NCBI GenBank assembly: GCA_023666975.1
Contig: JAMPAW010000005.1
Span: forward strand, 1 to 64,000
Source: Clostridium sp.
GTDB lineage: Bacteria; Bacillota_A; Clostridia; Lachnospirales; Lachnospiraceae
Reading direction: 5' to 3'
DNA: 64,000 bases
Shown here: positions 58,162-64,000 of the stretch, one piece after another
How the letters are laid out: each line of letters starts with the position of its first letter
Numbering within the stretch: position 1 is the stretch's first letter
Made by a program: the position numbers and the translations under genes
Notes under the pieces: model-generated
Databases searched by the model: none
What the model was told of the DNA's origin: nothing
What the model saw: the letters and a program-made list of their open reading frames with translations, nothing else

Positions 58162-58316
58162 AGATATGGATATACAGACCAGATAAAGGGTATAGAGATG
58201 ATATTCAGCTCGACTGCCTATATGATGAAAAGGGTATGTCATATACATCTGATCAGAAAAGCATACAACTACCAAAAACAGATAAACATAGCATTAAGAT
58301 GGAGGTACCGAAATGA
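58158..58316 (+). CDS. Small hypothetical protein
   Basis: 52 residues (MKIWIYRPDKGYRDDIQLDC...). The ATGA and ATGATT overlaps couple it to both neighbours. Function unknown. Confidence 0.6.
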   Translation: MKIWIYRPDKGYRDDIQLDCLYDEKGMSYTSDQKSIQLPKTDKHSIKMEVPK

Positions 58317-58729
58317 TTAACGTAAAGAGTGGTAAGTTCAAGATATCTACAATTATTGAACGACCTCAAGAGTGTCCGTTCTGCGATCTTAAGATAGGTG
58401 ATATATTATCAGTGGAAACAAATTTATTTAGTAGGAACAAGATGGTTAAAATAACCATTCATGGTAAAAATATTGATATCATAAAGTCTGAGAAAGATGC
58501 TGCGGATATTCTTAGAAGATTCCTGTATATAGATGATGAAATACATCTTAGCGAGCCAGCAAAAAAGAAAATAGAGGAATTATCATTAGTATGGGGAATG
58601 GATAAAGATTCTGTCTGCGATGATTTAATCCTTTCTGGATTGAACTTTTCTTCATTTATAGCAGACTACCGAAAAGATAAAGAATACGCACTAAAATATT
58701 TGGAGGAGTTAATTAGCAGATATGAGTAA
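58313..58729 (+). CDS. Hypothetical protein
   Basis: 138 residues, GGAGG upstream. An N-terminal CPFCDLKIGD motif may bind zinc weakly; the C-terminal half is helical (KKKIEELSLVWGMDKDSVCD). No family recognised. Confidence 0.6.
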   Translation: MINVKSGKFKISTIIERPQECPFCDLKIGDILSVETNLFSRNKMVKITIHGKNIDIIKSEKDAADILRRFLYIDDEIHLSEPAKKKIEELSLVWGMDKDSVCDDLILSGLNFSSFIADYRKDKEYALKYLEELISRYE

Positions 58730-58940
58730 ACCTGTATCAACTATAGAAGTTGATGGGTATTTCTATGGATACCTCATTTCAATCATGCAAAAATACGACA
58801 TTTGCATTGATTCGCTAAGCGAAATTAGCAAGAATCTTCAAAGCCTTACATCACTATACTCAGATGAAGAATGTTCTCGCAAAATCAGGGATATGGAAAA
58901 ACAAATCAAAGAAACATTAAATAAATTGGAGGGAAAATGA
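58722..58940 (+). CDS. Small helical protein
   Basis: 72 residues. Helical (DICIDSLSEISKNLQSLTSL). Overlaps both neighbours. Function unknown. Confidence 0.6.
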   Translation: MSKPVSTIEVDGYFYGYLISIMQKYDICIDSLSEISKNLQSLTSLYSDEECSRKIRDMEKQIKETLNKLEGK

Positions 58941-59110
58941 CATACAGAGATATGACTTTTTGCAGTTCTTATAAAACTTGCCCACATAATTGTTTTCGCA
59001 AACTTACGGAAGTTGAGTTAAAAAAGATTTCAGAAAAAGGAGAATTGGTATCTTTTGCTGATTTCGAAGGAACTGAATATTGTGAAGGAAACAAAAATGA
59101 TGGAAACTAA
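58937..59110 (+). CDS. Small cysteine-rich protein
   Basis: 57 residues, with GGAGGGAAA before the ATG (4-base overlap). YRDMTFCSSYKTCPHNCF, then VSFADFEGTEYCEG is a four-Cys layout I recognise from small conserved phage proteins of unknown function, probably zinc-binding. Confidence 0.7.
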   Translation: MTYRDMTFCSSYKTCPHNCFRKLTEVELKKISEKGELVSFADFEGTEYCEGNKNDGN

Positions 59111-59297
59111 ACCAGCAAAGATGCTAAAAGCTAGGCAAATAGAGACATTAAGGGAGCTTAATGAATTTATTCGAGTGATAAGACCAGTTTTTATTACCGG
59201 AAGTGAGCCATATACAGTTATTTATGAGGTCGAAGCGCCAAGAACACTTCAGAACAAAGGTAATGTATATAATATTTACAGTAAAGATCCTGCATAG
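59097..59297 (+). CDS. Small hypothetical protein
   Basis: 66 residues from ATG 59097, with AAGGAA upstream inside the preceding gene. Sequence ARQIETLRELNEFIRVIRPV. Function unknown. Confidence 0.6.
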   Translation: MMETKPAKMLKARQIETLRELNEFIRVIRPVFITGSEPYTVIYEVEAPRTLQNKGNVYNIYSKDPA

Positions 59298-59327
59298 CAA
59301 CAAAAATGTTACGAAAAGAGAGGTGAA

Positions 59328-59678
59328 ATGTTACAAATAACCAAAGAAGACATAATTAAGATGTTTTTGGAAAATCTCAACATACATCAATTCGTAGATG
59401 CACTTTGTGATGATAAAGATTGGCTCGATAGATCTATTGCAAAGCCTGTTGCCGAGCAGTTATCCCCACAAATAACTGCTAAGGATATTATTCATGAGGC
59501 GGCGGAGATGATCTGTGGTGAAATAGATTGGAAAGATGTCGAACGGCAAATCGCAAATAACATAACAGACAGAATCATGGAAAATAAGAATTTTGAAGTC
59601 AGAATAGAGGATATTAGCTCCACAAAGTGTGATAAAACAACACCAACTGGAGAAGAACAACTAGAGATGTCTGAATAG
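59328..59678 (+). CDS. Hypothetical protein
   Basis: 116 residues, GAGAGG upstream. Helical (EDIIKMFLENLNIHQFVDAL, ITAKDIIHEAAEMICGEIDW). No family recognised. Confidence 0.6.
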   Translation: MLQITKEDIIKMFLENLNIHQFVDALCDDKDWLDRSIAKPVAEQLSPQITAKDIIHEAAEMICGEIDWKDVERQIANNITDRIMENKNFEVRIEDISSTKCDKTTPTGEEQLEMSE

Positions 59679-59687
59679 GAGAAAAAA

Positions 59688-59936
59688 ATGGAAATTAATG
59701 CAACAAGTAAATTCGATAAAGACGACATGGTATATTATACCAAGCAACAGAATGGAAAATTAACACTTTTACTCACAAAGGCTAAGGTAATAAAAGTTAA
59801 TTTCATTGATAACACTAAATTTACCTACCTTTTATCTATCGAGGGTATGGATAAGTCTCTCTGGGCTAACGAAGACGATCTATATGCAACAAAGCAAGAC
59901 TTCATAGACGCTATATCAGAAGTAATTCCTGAGTAA
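59688..59936 (+). CDS. Small beta-rich protein
   Basis: 82 residues, AGGAG upstream. SH3-like beta pattern (DDMVYYTKQQNGKLTLLLTK, FTYLLSIEGMDKSLWANEDD). Function unknown. Confidence 0.6.
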   Translation: MEINATSKFDKDDMVYYTKQQNGKLTLLLTKAKVIKVNFIDNTKFTYLLSIEGMDKSLWANEDDLYATKQDFIDAISEVIPE

Positions 59937-59988
59937 TTTGACAAAATAGACGAAAAATGGTACTTTTTCTCCATTAAGGAGATTAAGT

Positions 59989-60519
59989 ATGCCAAAATTA
60001 CGACCTATTTTAGAGCAAACAGACAGCGATGGTAAGTTTGCTTATCCATATTTCGCAAGATTAATAAATAAATACATCAAAGACAACTTTATGACCTACC
60101 GTAAGGTTATTGGTCCGGATAAAGTTCCTCTTAAAGACGCTAGGGGTAATGATATTCATGAAAAAAACGTAGTCAGTATCCCTGGCTTTTGTTGCTTTGC
60201 AGGAATAGACTGTGAGGAGGATTTCTGGAAGCTCATGCAACATCCAGACAGAAAGTATGCCAGACTAGGAAAAAAACTCGTCACACACATAAAAACGCAG
60301 ATGCAAGACCTTCTTGTAAATGATAAAAACAATAGCTATGCCTCTCTGATAGGGAAAACATACTTTCCAGAAGATGAAGACGCTGAAACTCTCACAAAGA
60401 TCCCAGAAAAAGCCAAATCTGACGAGACAGAGGTAAATTTAGGCTCTGAGCTATCAAAACTCGATGATAAAGAACGATTACAAGCAATGAGGCAGATTAG
60501 GGATTTACTCAAAAGGTAA
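59989..60519 (+). CDS. Possible small terminase subunit
   Basis: 176 residues. SIPGFCCFAGIDCEEDFWKL then ARLGKKLVTHIKTQMQDLLV and a charged C-terminal helix (LDDKERLQAMRQIRDLLKR) recall small terminase or DNA-packaging proteins, which have a helical DNA-binding part and a coiled oligomer core. It is remote from the large subunit in this window, so the call is tentative. A good terminator follows. Confidence 0.45.
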   Translation: MPKLRPILEQTDSDGKFAYPYFARLINKYIKDNFMTYRKVIGPDKVPLKDARGNDIHEKNVVSIPGFCCFAGIDCEEDFWKLMQHPDRKYARLGKKLVTHIKTQMQDLLVNDKNNSYASLIGKTYFPEDEDAETLTKIPEKAKSDETEVNLGSELSKLDDKERLQAMRQIRDLLKR

Positions 60520-60522
60520 GTA

Positions 60523-60550
60523 TTGACTTGTCAATAAATACAGTTAAAAT
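60523..60550 (+). promoter_or_regulatory. Possible promoter abutting a terminator
   Basis: TTGACT (60523-60528), 16-base spacer, TAAAAT (60545-60550). The expected start near 60557 lies in the stem of the following terminator. Confidence 0.4.
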
Positions 60551-60551
60551 G

Positions 60552-60576
60552 TGGGTATAGGACTATGCTATACCCA
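60552..60576 (+). terminator. Terminator of plus operon
   Basis: TGGGTATAG pairs with CTATACCCA around GACTATG, followed by six T. A second hairpin (TGCGATGCC/GGCATCGTA, about 60598-60625) follows. Confidence 0.85.
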
Positions 60577-60673
60577 TTTTTTATCAAGAAATTATCATGC
60601 GATGCCGATATTTCTGGCATCGTATTTATTCAGGACATTATTGGCAGATAAGCAAAATTATAAGGAACATAGA

Positions 60674-61180
60674 ATGGAAGAGTTCATATCAGTATTTGGA
60701 AAAACAGAAGAGGAAATCACCCAAAAAGTCTCAGAAAAAGAAAGGGTGGGGTGGACTGTTTGGTCTCCCATATCCAGACATGAGGTGTATGGACTCTATC
60801 AGACTCTCTCTAGGAAGACCGTACAGAGCAAAAAAATAGAATCACTTACCGACCTACAGAAAAAAGTAATGAAACTCTTCTCAAGCGAATTTAACATCGT
60901 TTTTACAGAAGATGTTCCTCTAGATGAGTTTATTGCTGCACTCAGAAAGATACTTAACTACCGTAGATCGCTAAAAACAGTCGATCAGAAGAGAGATTTC
61001 TTATTAAAAGTCCTAAGAAAAGGATTTGACAAGTTACTCCCTACCAAAGCAGTAGAAAATCACAAAAGATCACAACAAGCAATCAAAGCAGCAGATAAAA
61101 AATACGCTAAAGAACGCCGGAAAACAAAGAGAGATACCCATAAAAAGAAAGACATTATCACTGCCAAGTTCTCTCTGTAG
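60674..61180 (+). CDS. Basic helical protein, possible DNA-packaging or nucleoid protein
   Basis: 168 residues from ATG 60674 with AAGGAAC upstream; the longer frame from 60551 begins inside the terminator and is rejected. The C-terminal ~60 residues are very basic (KRSQQAIKAADKKYAKERRK), suggesting nucleic-acid binding. No family recognised. Confidence 0.55.
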   Translation: MEEFISVFGKTEEEITQKVSEKERVGWTVWSPISRHEVYGLYQTLSRKTVQSKKIESLTDLQKKVMKLFSSEFNIVFTEDVPLDEFIAALRKILNYRRSLKTVDQKRDFLLKVLRKGFDKLLPTKAVENHKRSQQAIKAADKKYAKERRKTKRDTHKKKDIITAKFSL

Positions 61181-61185
61181 TCGAC

Positions 61186-61214
61186 TTGAAAAAATCTCAA
61201 AATTATGGTATAGT
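61186..61214 (+). promoter_or_regulatory. Promoter of intergenic transcript
   Basis: TTGAAA (61186-61191), 17-base spacer ending TGG, TATAGT (61209-61214). Confidence 0.7.
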
Positions 61215-61220
61215 ATACTT

Positions 61221-61626
61221 ACTCATGGACCTCATAAAAAGATAGGTTGGCTCTCAGGGTTATAAACCGTTAAATACTAGATGAAATATGCTAGTTTCCT
61301 ATCACCGTCCCATGTACTGACAAATGCCGAGAAAATCGTTAACCATGCGATGGGGAAATCTCTTCAGTTTTGTTTGCATAGAATTGAAGCCCTAACATTA
61401 CACGCTGCCAAGTCCACCTTGGGTAAACTGTTCCGCAAGATATACCGCACAACCTCTATCTACTACCAAGTAAGGAACAATGCAAATTTAATTTACTGCC
61501 ATATACACTGGTGGTGGAATCTATCCAAAGCACTACTCCAGTAACTCATACAACCATCGTTCTGGTTGTTGATGTTACGTATATCACATACTAACGTATA
61601 ATCTATACACAAGTCAGATATAGGTG
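61221..61626 (+). other. Intergenic transcript region without convincing ORF
   Basis: About 400 bases after a good promoter. An 87-codon frame (61281-61544) has no ribosome-binding site and odd composition (HIHWWWNLSK), so I do not call it. Hairpins are present (CCAAG/CTTGG, CAACCA/TGGTTG). It may be a structured RNA or leader. Confidence 0.4.
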
Positions 61627-61655
61627 TTGACATTAATACAGTATTATCGTAATCT
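61627..61655 (+). promoter_or_regulatory. Promoter of second intergenic RNA
   Basis: TTGACA (61627-61632), 17-base spacer, TAATCT (61650-61655). Confidence 0.6.
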
Positions 61656-61661
61656 GTAAGT

Positions 61662-61722
61662 GGTTACGTATTGTATGTGGTACAATCAAAAGCTCAACGC
61701 TAATTTGTGTTGGGCTTTTTCT
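61662..61722 (+). ncRNA. Candidate small RNA
   Basis: About 60 bases from the expected start to the T run of a strong terminator: AAAGCTCAAC/GTTGGGCTTT (61689-61718). No ORF. It could also simply be the 3' end of the transcript from 61186. Confidence 0.45.
61689..61720 (+). terminator. Terminator of intergenic transcripts
   Basis: AAAGCTCAAC pairs with GTTGGGCTTT around GCTAATTTGT, followed by T-rich sequence. Confidence 0.8.
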
Positions 61723-62263
61723 TTTATGACGAAATATGATGATTATAATAGCTATAGTAAATACAGTAAATAGTATTAGTGCATAAGCAACGCCAGAATA
61801 GACAAAAAACAATTGGGAAAAATTGACGGGTTGGGGACGGAAACCACCGGATACAATAAAACAAGTAAAATCAAGCACTTAATCGATATTAATATTATAC
61901 ATAATGCATATTATGCGACAAACTATAAAACACACTAAAACAAATATATAGAATTAGTAATATTATCGATTAAAGATTGTTTTAACTTAGATAGAAAGCG
62001 ATTGGAAAAGATTGCATATTAAACTAGCTGAAGTGTCGTGTTTCTTCTGTGTGGGCTTAAAATACGCCTTAAAATTGATTTACTGATTTTGAATGTTAGA
62101 TTTTGAGGTTTTAGAGACTAAAAAACAATAAAAAATCCCCTATAAAACAAACCACAAAACACTTATAACCTTGATAACAATAAATAAATTGTGTGTATAA
62201 AATAACAAAAACAAATCTTCTCTGATTATGTTTTCTAATATTTAGGAACGCAATCCGGATAAA
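61723..62263. other. AT-rich non-coding stretch
   Basis: 540 bases with no supported gene. A minus-strand frame at 61633-61878 would run across the terminator and lacks a start site. Runs of A/T and repeated short motifs such as ATTGG-AAAA-ATTG (61810, 61999) are seen; an origin or attachment site is possible but nothing specific supports either. Confidence 0.4.
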
Positions 62264-62266
62264 AAG

Positions 62267-62301
62267 AAACCCGGATCGAGATTAGAATCGGGTTTTTAAC
62301 A
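62267..62301. terminator. Bidirectional terminator
   Basis: AAACCCG pairs with CGGGTTT around a 15-16 base lo op rich in purines. On the plus strand five T follow; on the minus strand TTTCTTTTT follows, ending the FtsK-like gene. Confidence 0.75.
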
Positions 62302-62385
62302 GAAAAAATAAAGATATTATTGACAATAAGCGTCCTAAAGGCGGAACAAGAATCGAACAGAAGAAAGACAAGAAAATAAGTTTAT

Positions 62386-63564
62386 TCAATTCCAATATCC
62401 GTTGATACGTAAATATATTAGTCCAGCAAAGCCCAATATTAAACCTAAAGCAGGATTAACGGAGCCTAACAAATAAATGGCGATTAATGTTAACCAAAAT
62501 ACAACATCGAGGTTTTTTCTGTTATCTTCTGGAGTTTCTTCTTTTGCCTCTACAAATACAATTTTATTAATTTTGCTTGTAATATCTTTTATTTGAGTGT
62601 CGGAGATAAAAGCGCCTGCGATTCGTTGCGGTTGTTTTCCCGGCTGATAGAGTAAGCAATCTCCCTGTCCTGTTAAGTCTTCAGCTCCGGAGTCGTCTAT
62701 GATAACACGCGAATCCATTGTGTTCGATACTTGAAAAGCCAACCGCGTCGGAATATTTGCCTTTATTACTCCAGTGATAACATCAACGGAAGGACGTTGA
62801 GTCGCAAGGATTAAATGAATACCTGCTGCACGTGCTTTTTGTGTTATTCTTTGGGCTGCCGATTCTATTTGCTTTTTATTGCTTGTCATCAAGTCCGCAA
62901 ACTCGTCAATAATACAAACAATAAACGGCATTTTCCCGCCTTGCTTATGATAATCTTGAATATTACGAACTCCAGCAGTTGCGAGTGTATTATATCTTGA
63001 TTCCATTTCATTAACAAGTATATTCAAGGCATTTACCGCTTGTTCTGCTTCAGTGATAACCGGCAAATATAAATTTGCAATATTATTGTATGGAGTAAAT
63101 TCGACTTTTTTTACATCTACTAAAACAAGTTTTAACTCTTCAGACGTAAACTTCTTCAATAGTGAACAAATAGCCGAGTTAATAAAAACAGATTTTCCTG
63201 ATCCTGTAGTTCCTGCAACGAGTAAATGCGGCGCTTTCTGCAAGTCTAAAAACACTTGATTTCCTTCGATTCCTTCACCGACAGCAAGAGAAAGCCCCTT
63301 TTGTGGTGTAAAGTCGTTAAAATCAACCGTGCGCGATTCGTCTTTTGGCAAGTCAAAAGCGACATATTCGCCGCATCTAGAAACGGCACAAGAAGCAACT
63401 CCGAGTCTTAAACAAACATCTTCAGCTAAATTTTTGATTTTAGAGAATTTTATCCCCTCTTTAGGAATAAACAAAAATCTTTTGACTTTTGCGGCGTCAA
63501 TACATCCGGCAACCTCTCCAGCAATTCCGAAAGATTCAAGAGTTCTTTTAAGTCTGTTTTCCAT
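62386..63564 (-). CDS. FtsK/SpoIIIE-like DNA translocase
   Basis: 392 residues. LVAGTTGSGKSVFINSAICS (~120) is Walker A, CIIDEFADLM Walker B, and KARAAGIHLILATQRPSVDV the FtsK sensor region; NIPTRLAFQVSNTMDSRVII and QGDCLLY follow. The motor domain is complete, but the usual N-terminal membrane domain and C-terminal gamma domain are missing. Two membrane helices lie at the C-terminus (VVFWLTLIAIYLLGSVNPAL, LGFAGLIYL). It could pump phage or plasmid DNA; its membrane topology is unusual. Confidence 0.88.
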   Translation of the reverse strand: MENRLKRTLESFGIAGEVAGCIDAAKVKRFLFIPKEGIKFSKIKNLAEDVCLRLGVASCAVSRCGEYVAFDLPKDESRTVDFNDFTPQKGLSLAVGEGIEGNQVFLDLQKAPHLLVAGTTGSGKSVFINSAICSLLKKFTSEELKLVLVDVKKVEFTPYNNIANLYLPVITEAEQAVNALNILVNEMESRYNTLATAGVRNIQDYHKQGGKMPFIVCIIDEFADLMTSNKKQIESAAQRITQKARAAGIHLILATQRPSVDVITGVIKANIPTRLAFQVSNTMDSRVIIDDSGAEDLTGQGDCLLYQPGKQPQRIAGAFISDTQIKDITSKINKIVFVEAKEETPEDNRKNLDVVFWLTLIAIYLLGSVNPALGLILGFAGLIYLRINGYWN

Positions 63565-63626
63565 TGTCTTAATATCTCCATTTAATCAGCAGTTCAAGAA
63601 ATAACTTGTCTCTGTCTTTCATTGTT

Positions 63627-63815
63627 TCACTCTATTGTTTCAAAGCAACTTAAAATATCTCTGACAACACTAATCAAATAATATTGATCTTTTGTATAGT
63701 TCTTATTGTGAGATTCTAAAAAGCTCATTGTTTTGTTGACAAAATCAAACAATTCTTTTTTATTCTCAAATTTAAAGCCTAATTTGTGCAATTTTTTCTT
63801 ATTAAGTTTTACCAT
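63627..63815 (-). CDS. Small hypothetical protein
   Basis: 62 residues, AAGGAGG before the ATG. Basic N-terminus (MVKLNKKKLHKLGFKF) and helical. Function unknown. Confidence 0.6.
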   Translation of the reverse strand: MVKLNKKKLHKLGFKFENKKELFDFVNKTMSFLESHNKNYTKDQYYLISVVRDILSCFETIE

Positions 63816-63851
63816 GTTTAACCCTCCTTATAAAAAGCGTCTAAAGCCTTT

Positions 63852-64000
63852 TTATTTTTTGCCGCCTGCAATAAATTTTCTTGTTATCTCGAGTAGCGGC
63901 GGATTACAAGAATCCGTATATTCAATCCCGGGATTGATCTCGATTAATTCATCCGAACACTCGCAAGAAACATAATCCCAACCCGTGCCGTAGTGATCAA
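63852..64000 (-). CDS. C-terminal end of an unknown gene, partial
   Basis: 49 codons visible before the stop; the 5' end is outside the window. Sequence DHYGTGWDYVSCECSDELIE..., ending ITRKFIAGGKK. The CxC and acidic composition give no family. An imperfect hairpin with a T run lies between it and the next gene. Confidence 0.55.
   Translation of the reverse strand, partial: DHYGTGWDYVSCECSDELIEINPGIEYTDSCNPPLLEITRKFIAGGKK

Noticed and set aside
60551..60673. N-terminal extension of the basic protein gene
   Set aside because: It would begin inside a terminator hairpin; ATG 60674 has AAGGAAC upstream.
61633..61878. 81-codon minus-strand frame with a hydrophobic segment
   Set aside because: It runs across a strong terminator and lacks a ribosome-binding site; the hydrophobic run may come from AT-rich DNA.
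1..64000. Integrase, repressor, DGR reverse transcriptase or invertase
   Set aside because: None of the frames shows the motifs of these families; lysogeny and programmed fibre variation are therefore not supported.

Overview
The window is almost entirely the genome of a tailed double-stranded DNA phage, probably a siphovirus with a lambda/HK97-type virion. It is AT-rich and uses the standard code. A GapR (DUF2312) homologue, a family nearly confined to Alphaproteobacteria, points to an alphaproteobacterial host. An NrdD-like protein and a ferredoxin:thioredoxin-reductase-like protein suggest an anaerobic one, for example a low-GC gut alphaproteobacterium. I see no integrase, excisionase or CI-type repressor, no DNA polymerase or replicative helicase, no CRISPR array, no transposon and no rRNA.

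Layout. 1-3.8 kb (minus): a beta-solenoid repeat protein cut by the window edge, a trifunctional RNA-repair enzyme (kinase, phosphatase, RNA ligase), an HTH protein and an HNH nuclease. 3.9-4.2 kb: a tRNA transcription unit with its own promoter and terminator. 4.3-10.4 kb: tail fibre and adhesin genes, with an orphan fibre-tip ORF on the opposite strand. 10.46-10.9 kb: an unlisted gene split by a group I intron. 11-18.4 kb (minus): small genes, then single-strand binding protein, exonuclease, Rad52-like annealing protein, RusA resolvase, a DnaA-domain-IV-like protein and a replication-initiator-like protein. 18.5-21.3 kb (plus): early-type small genes with a methyltransferase-like protein, an HNH nuclease and a MazG-like pyrophosphohydrolase. 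21.4-25.2 kb (minus): HTH/phosphoesterase, spanin-like pair, holin-like protein and GH108 endolysin. 25.4 kb: tRNA-Cys. 25.5-29.3 kb: small probable structural or membrane proteins. 29.4-39.6 kb: fibres and the gpJ-like tail tip. 39.6-46.8 kb: tail (NlpC, DUF1833, tape measure, gpG/gpT frameshift pair, major tail protein). 46.8-55.1 kb: connectors, capsid E, decoration protein, scaffold/protease, minor head protein, portal, and a large terminase interrupted by an intein. 55.3-57.2 kb (minus) and 57.4-61.2 kb (plus): two divergent small-gene operons, including a SleB-like hydrolase and a possible small terminase. 61.2-62.4 kb: non-coding, promoter-rich. 62.4-64 kb (minus): an FtsK-like translocase and small genes.

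Regulation is unusually legible. A set of near-consensus promoters (TTGACA, 17-base spacer, usually TGN before the -10) precedes transcription units. In four of them the Shine-Dalgarno starts exactly six bases after the -10 box. Three intergenic spots have a promoter, a short non-coding stretch and a terminator, which suggests phage small RNAs. The one at 55.24 kb shows an anti-Shine-Dalgarno sequence in its terminator loop, complementary to ribosome-binding sites used in this genome.

The strongest unannotated features are the group IA-like intron in an NrdD-like gene (10.46-10.91 kb), the class-3-like mini-intein in the terminase P-loop (54.42-54.81 kb), and the anti-SD small RNA (55.24-55.30 kb).
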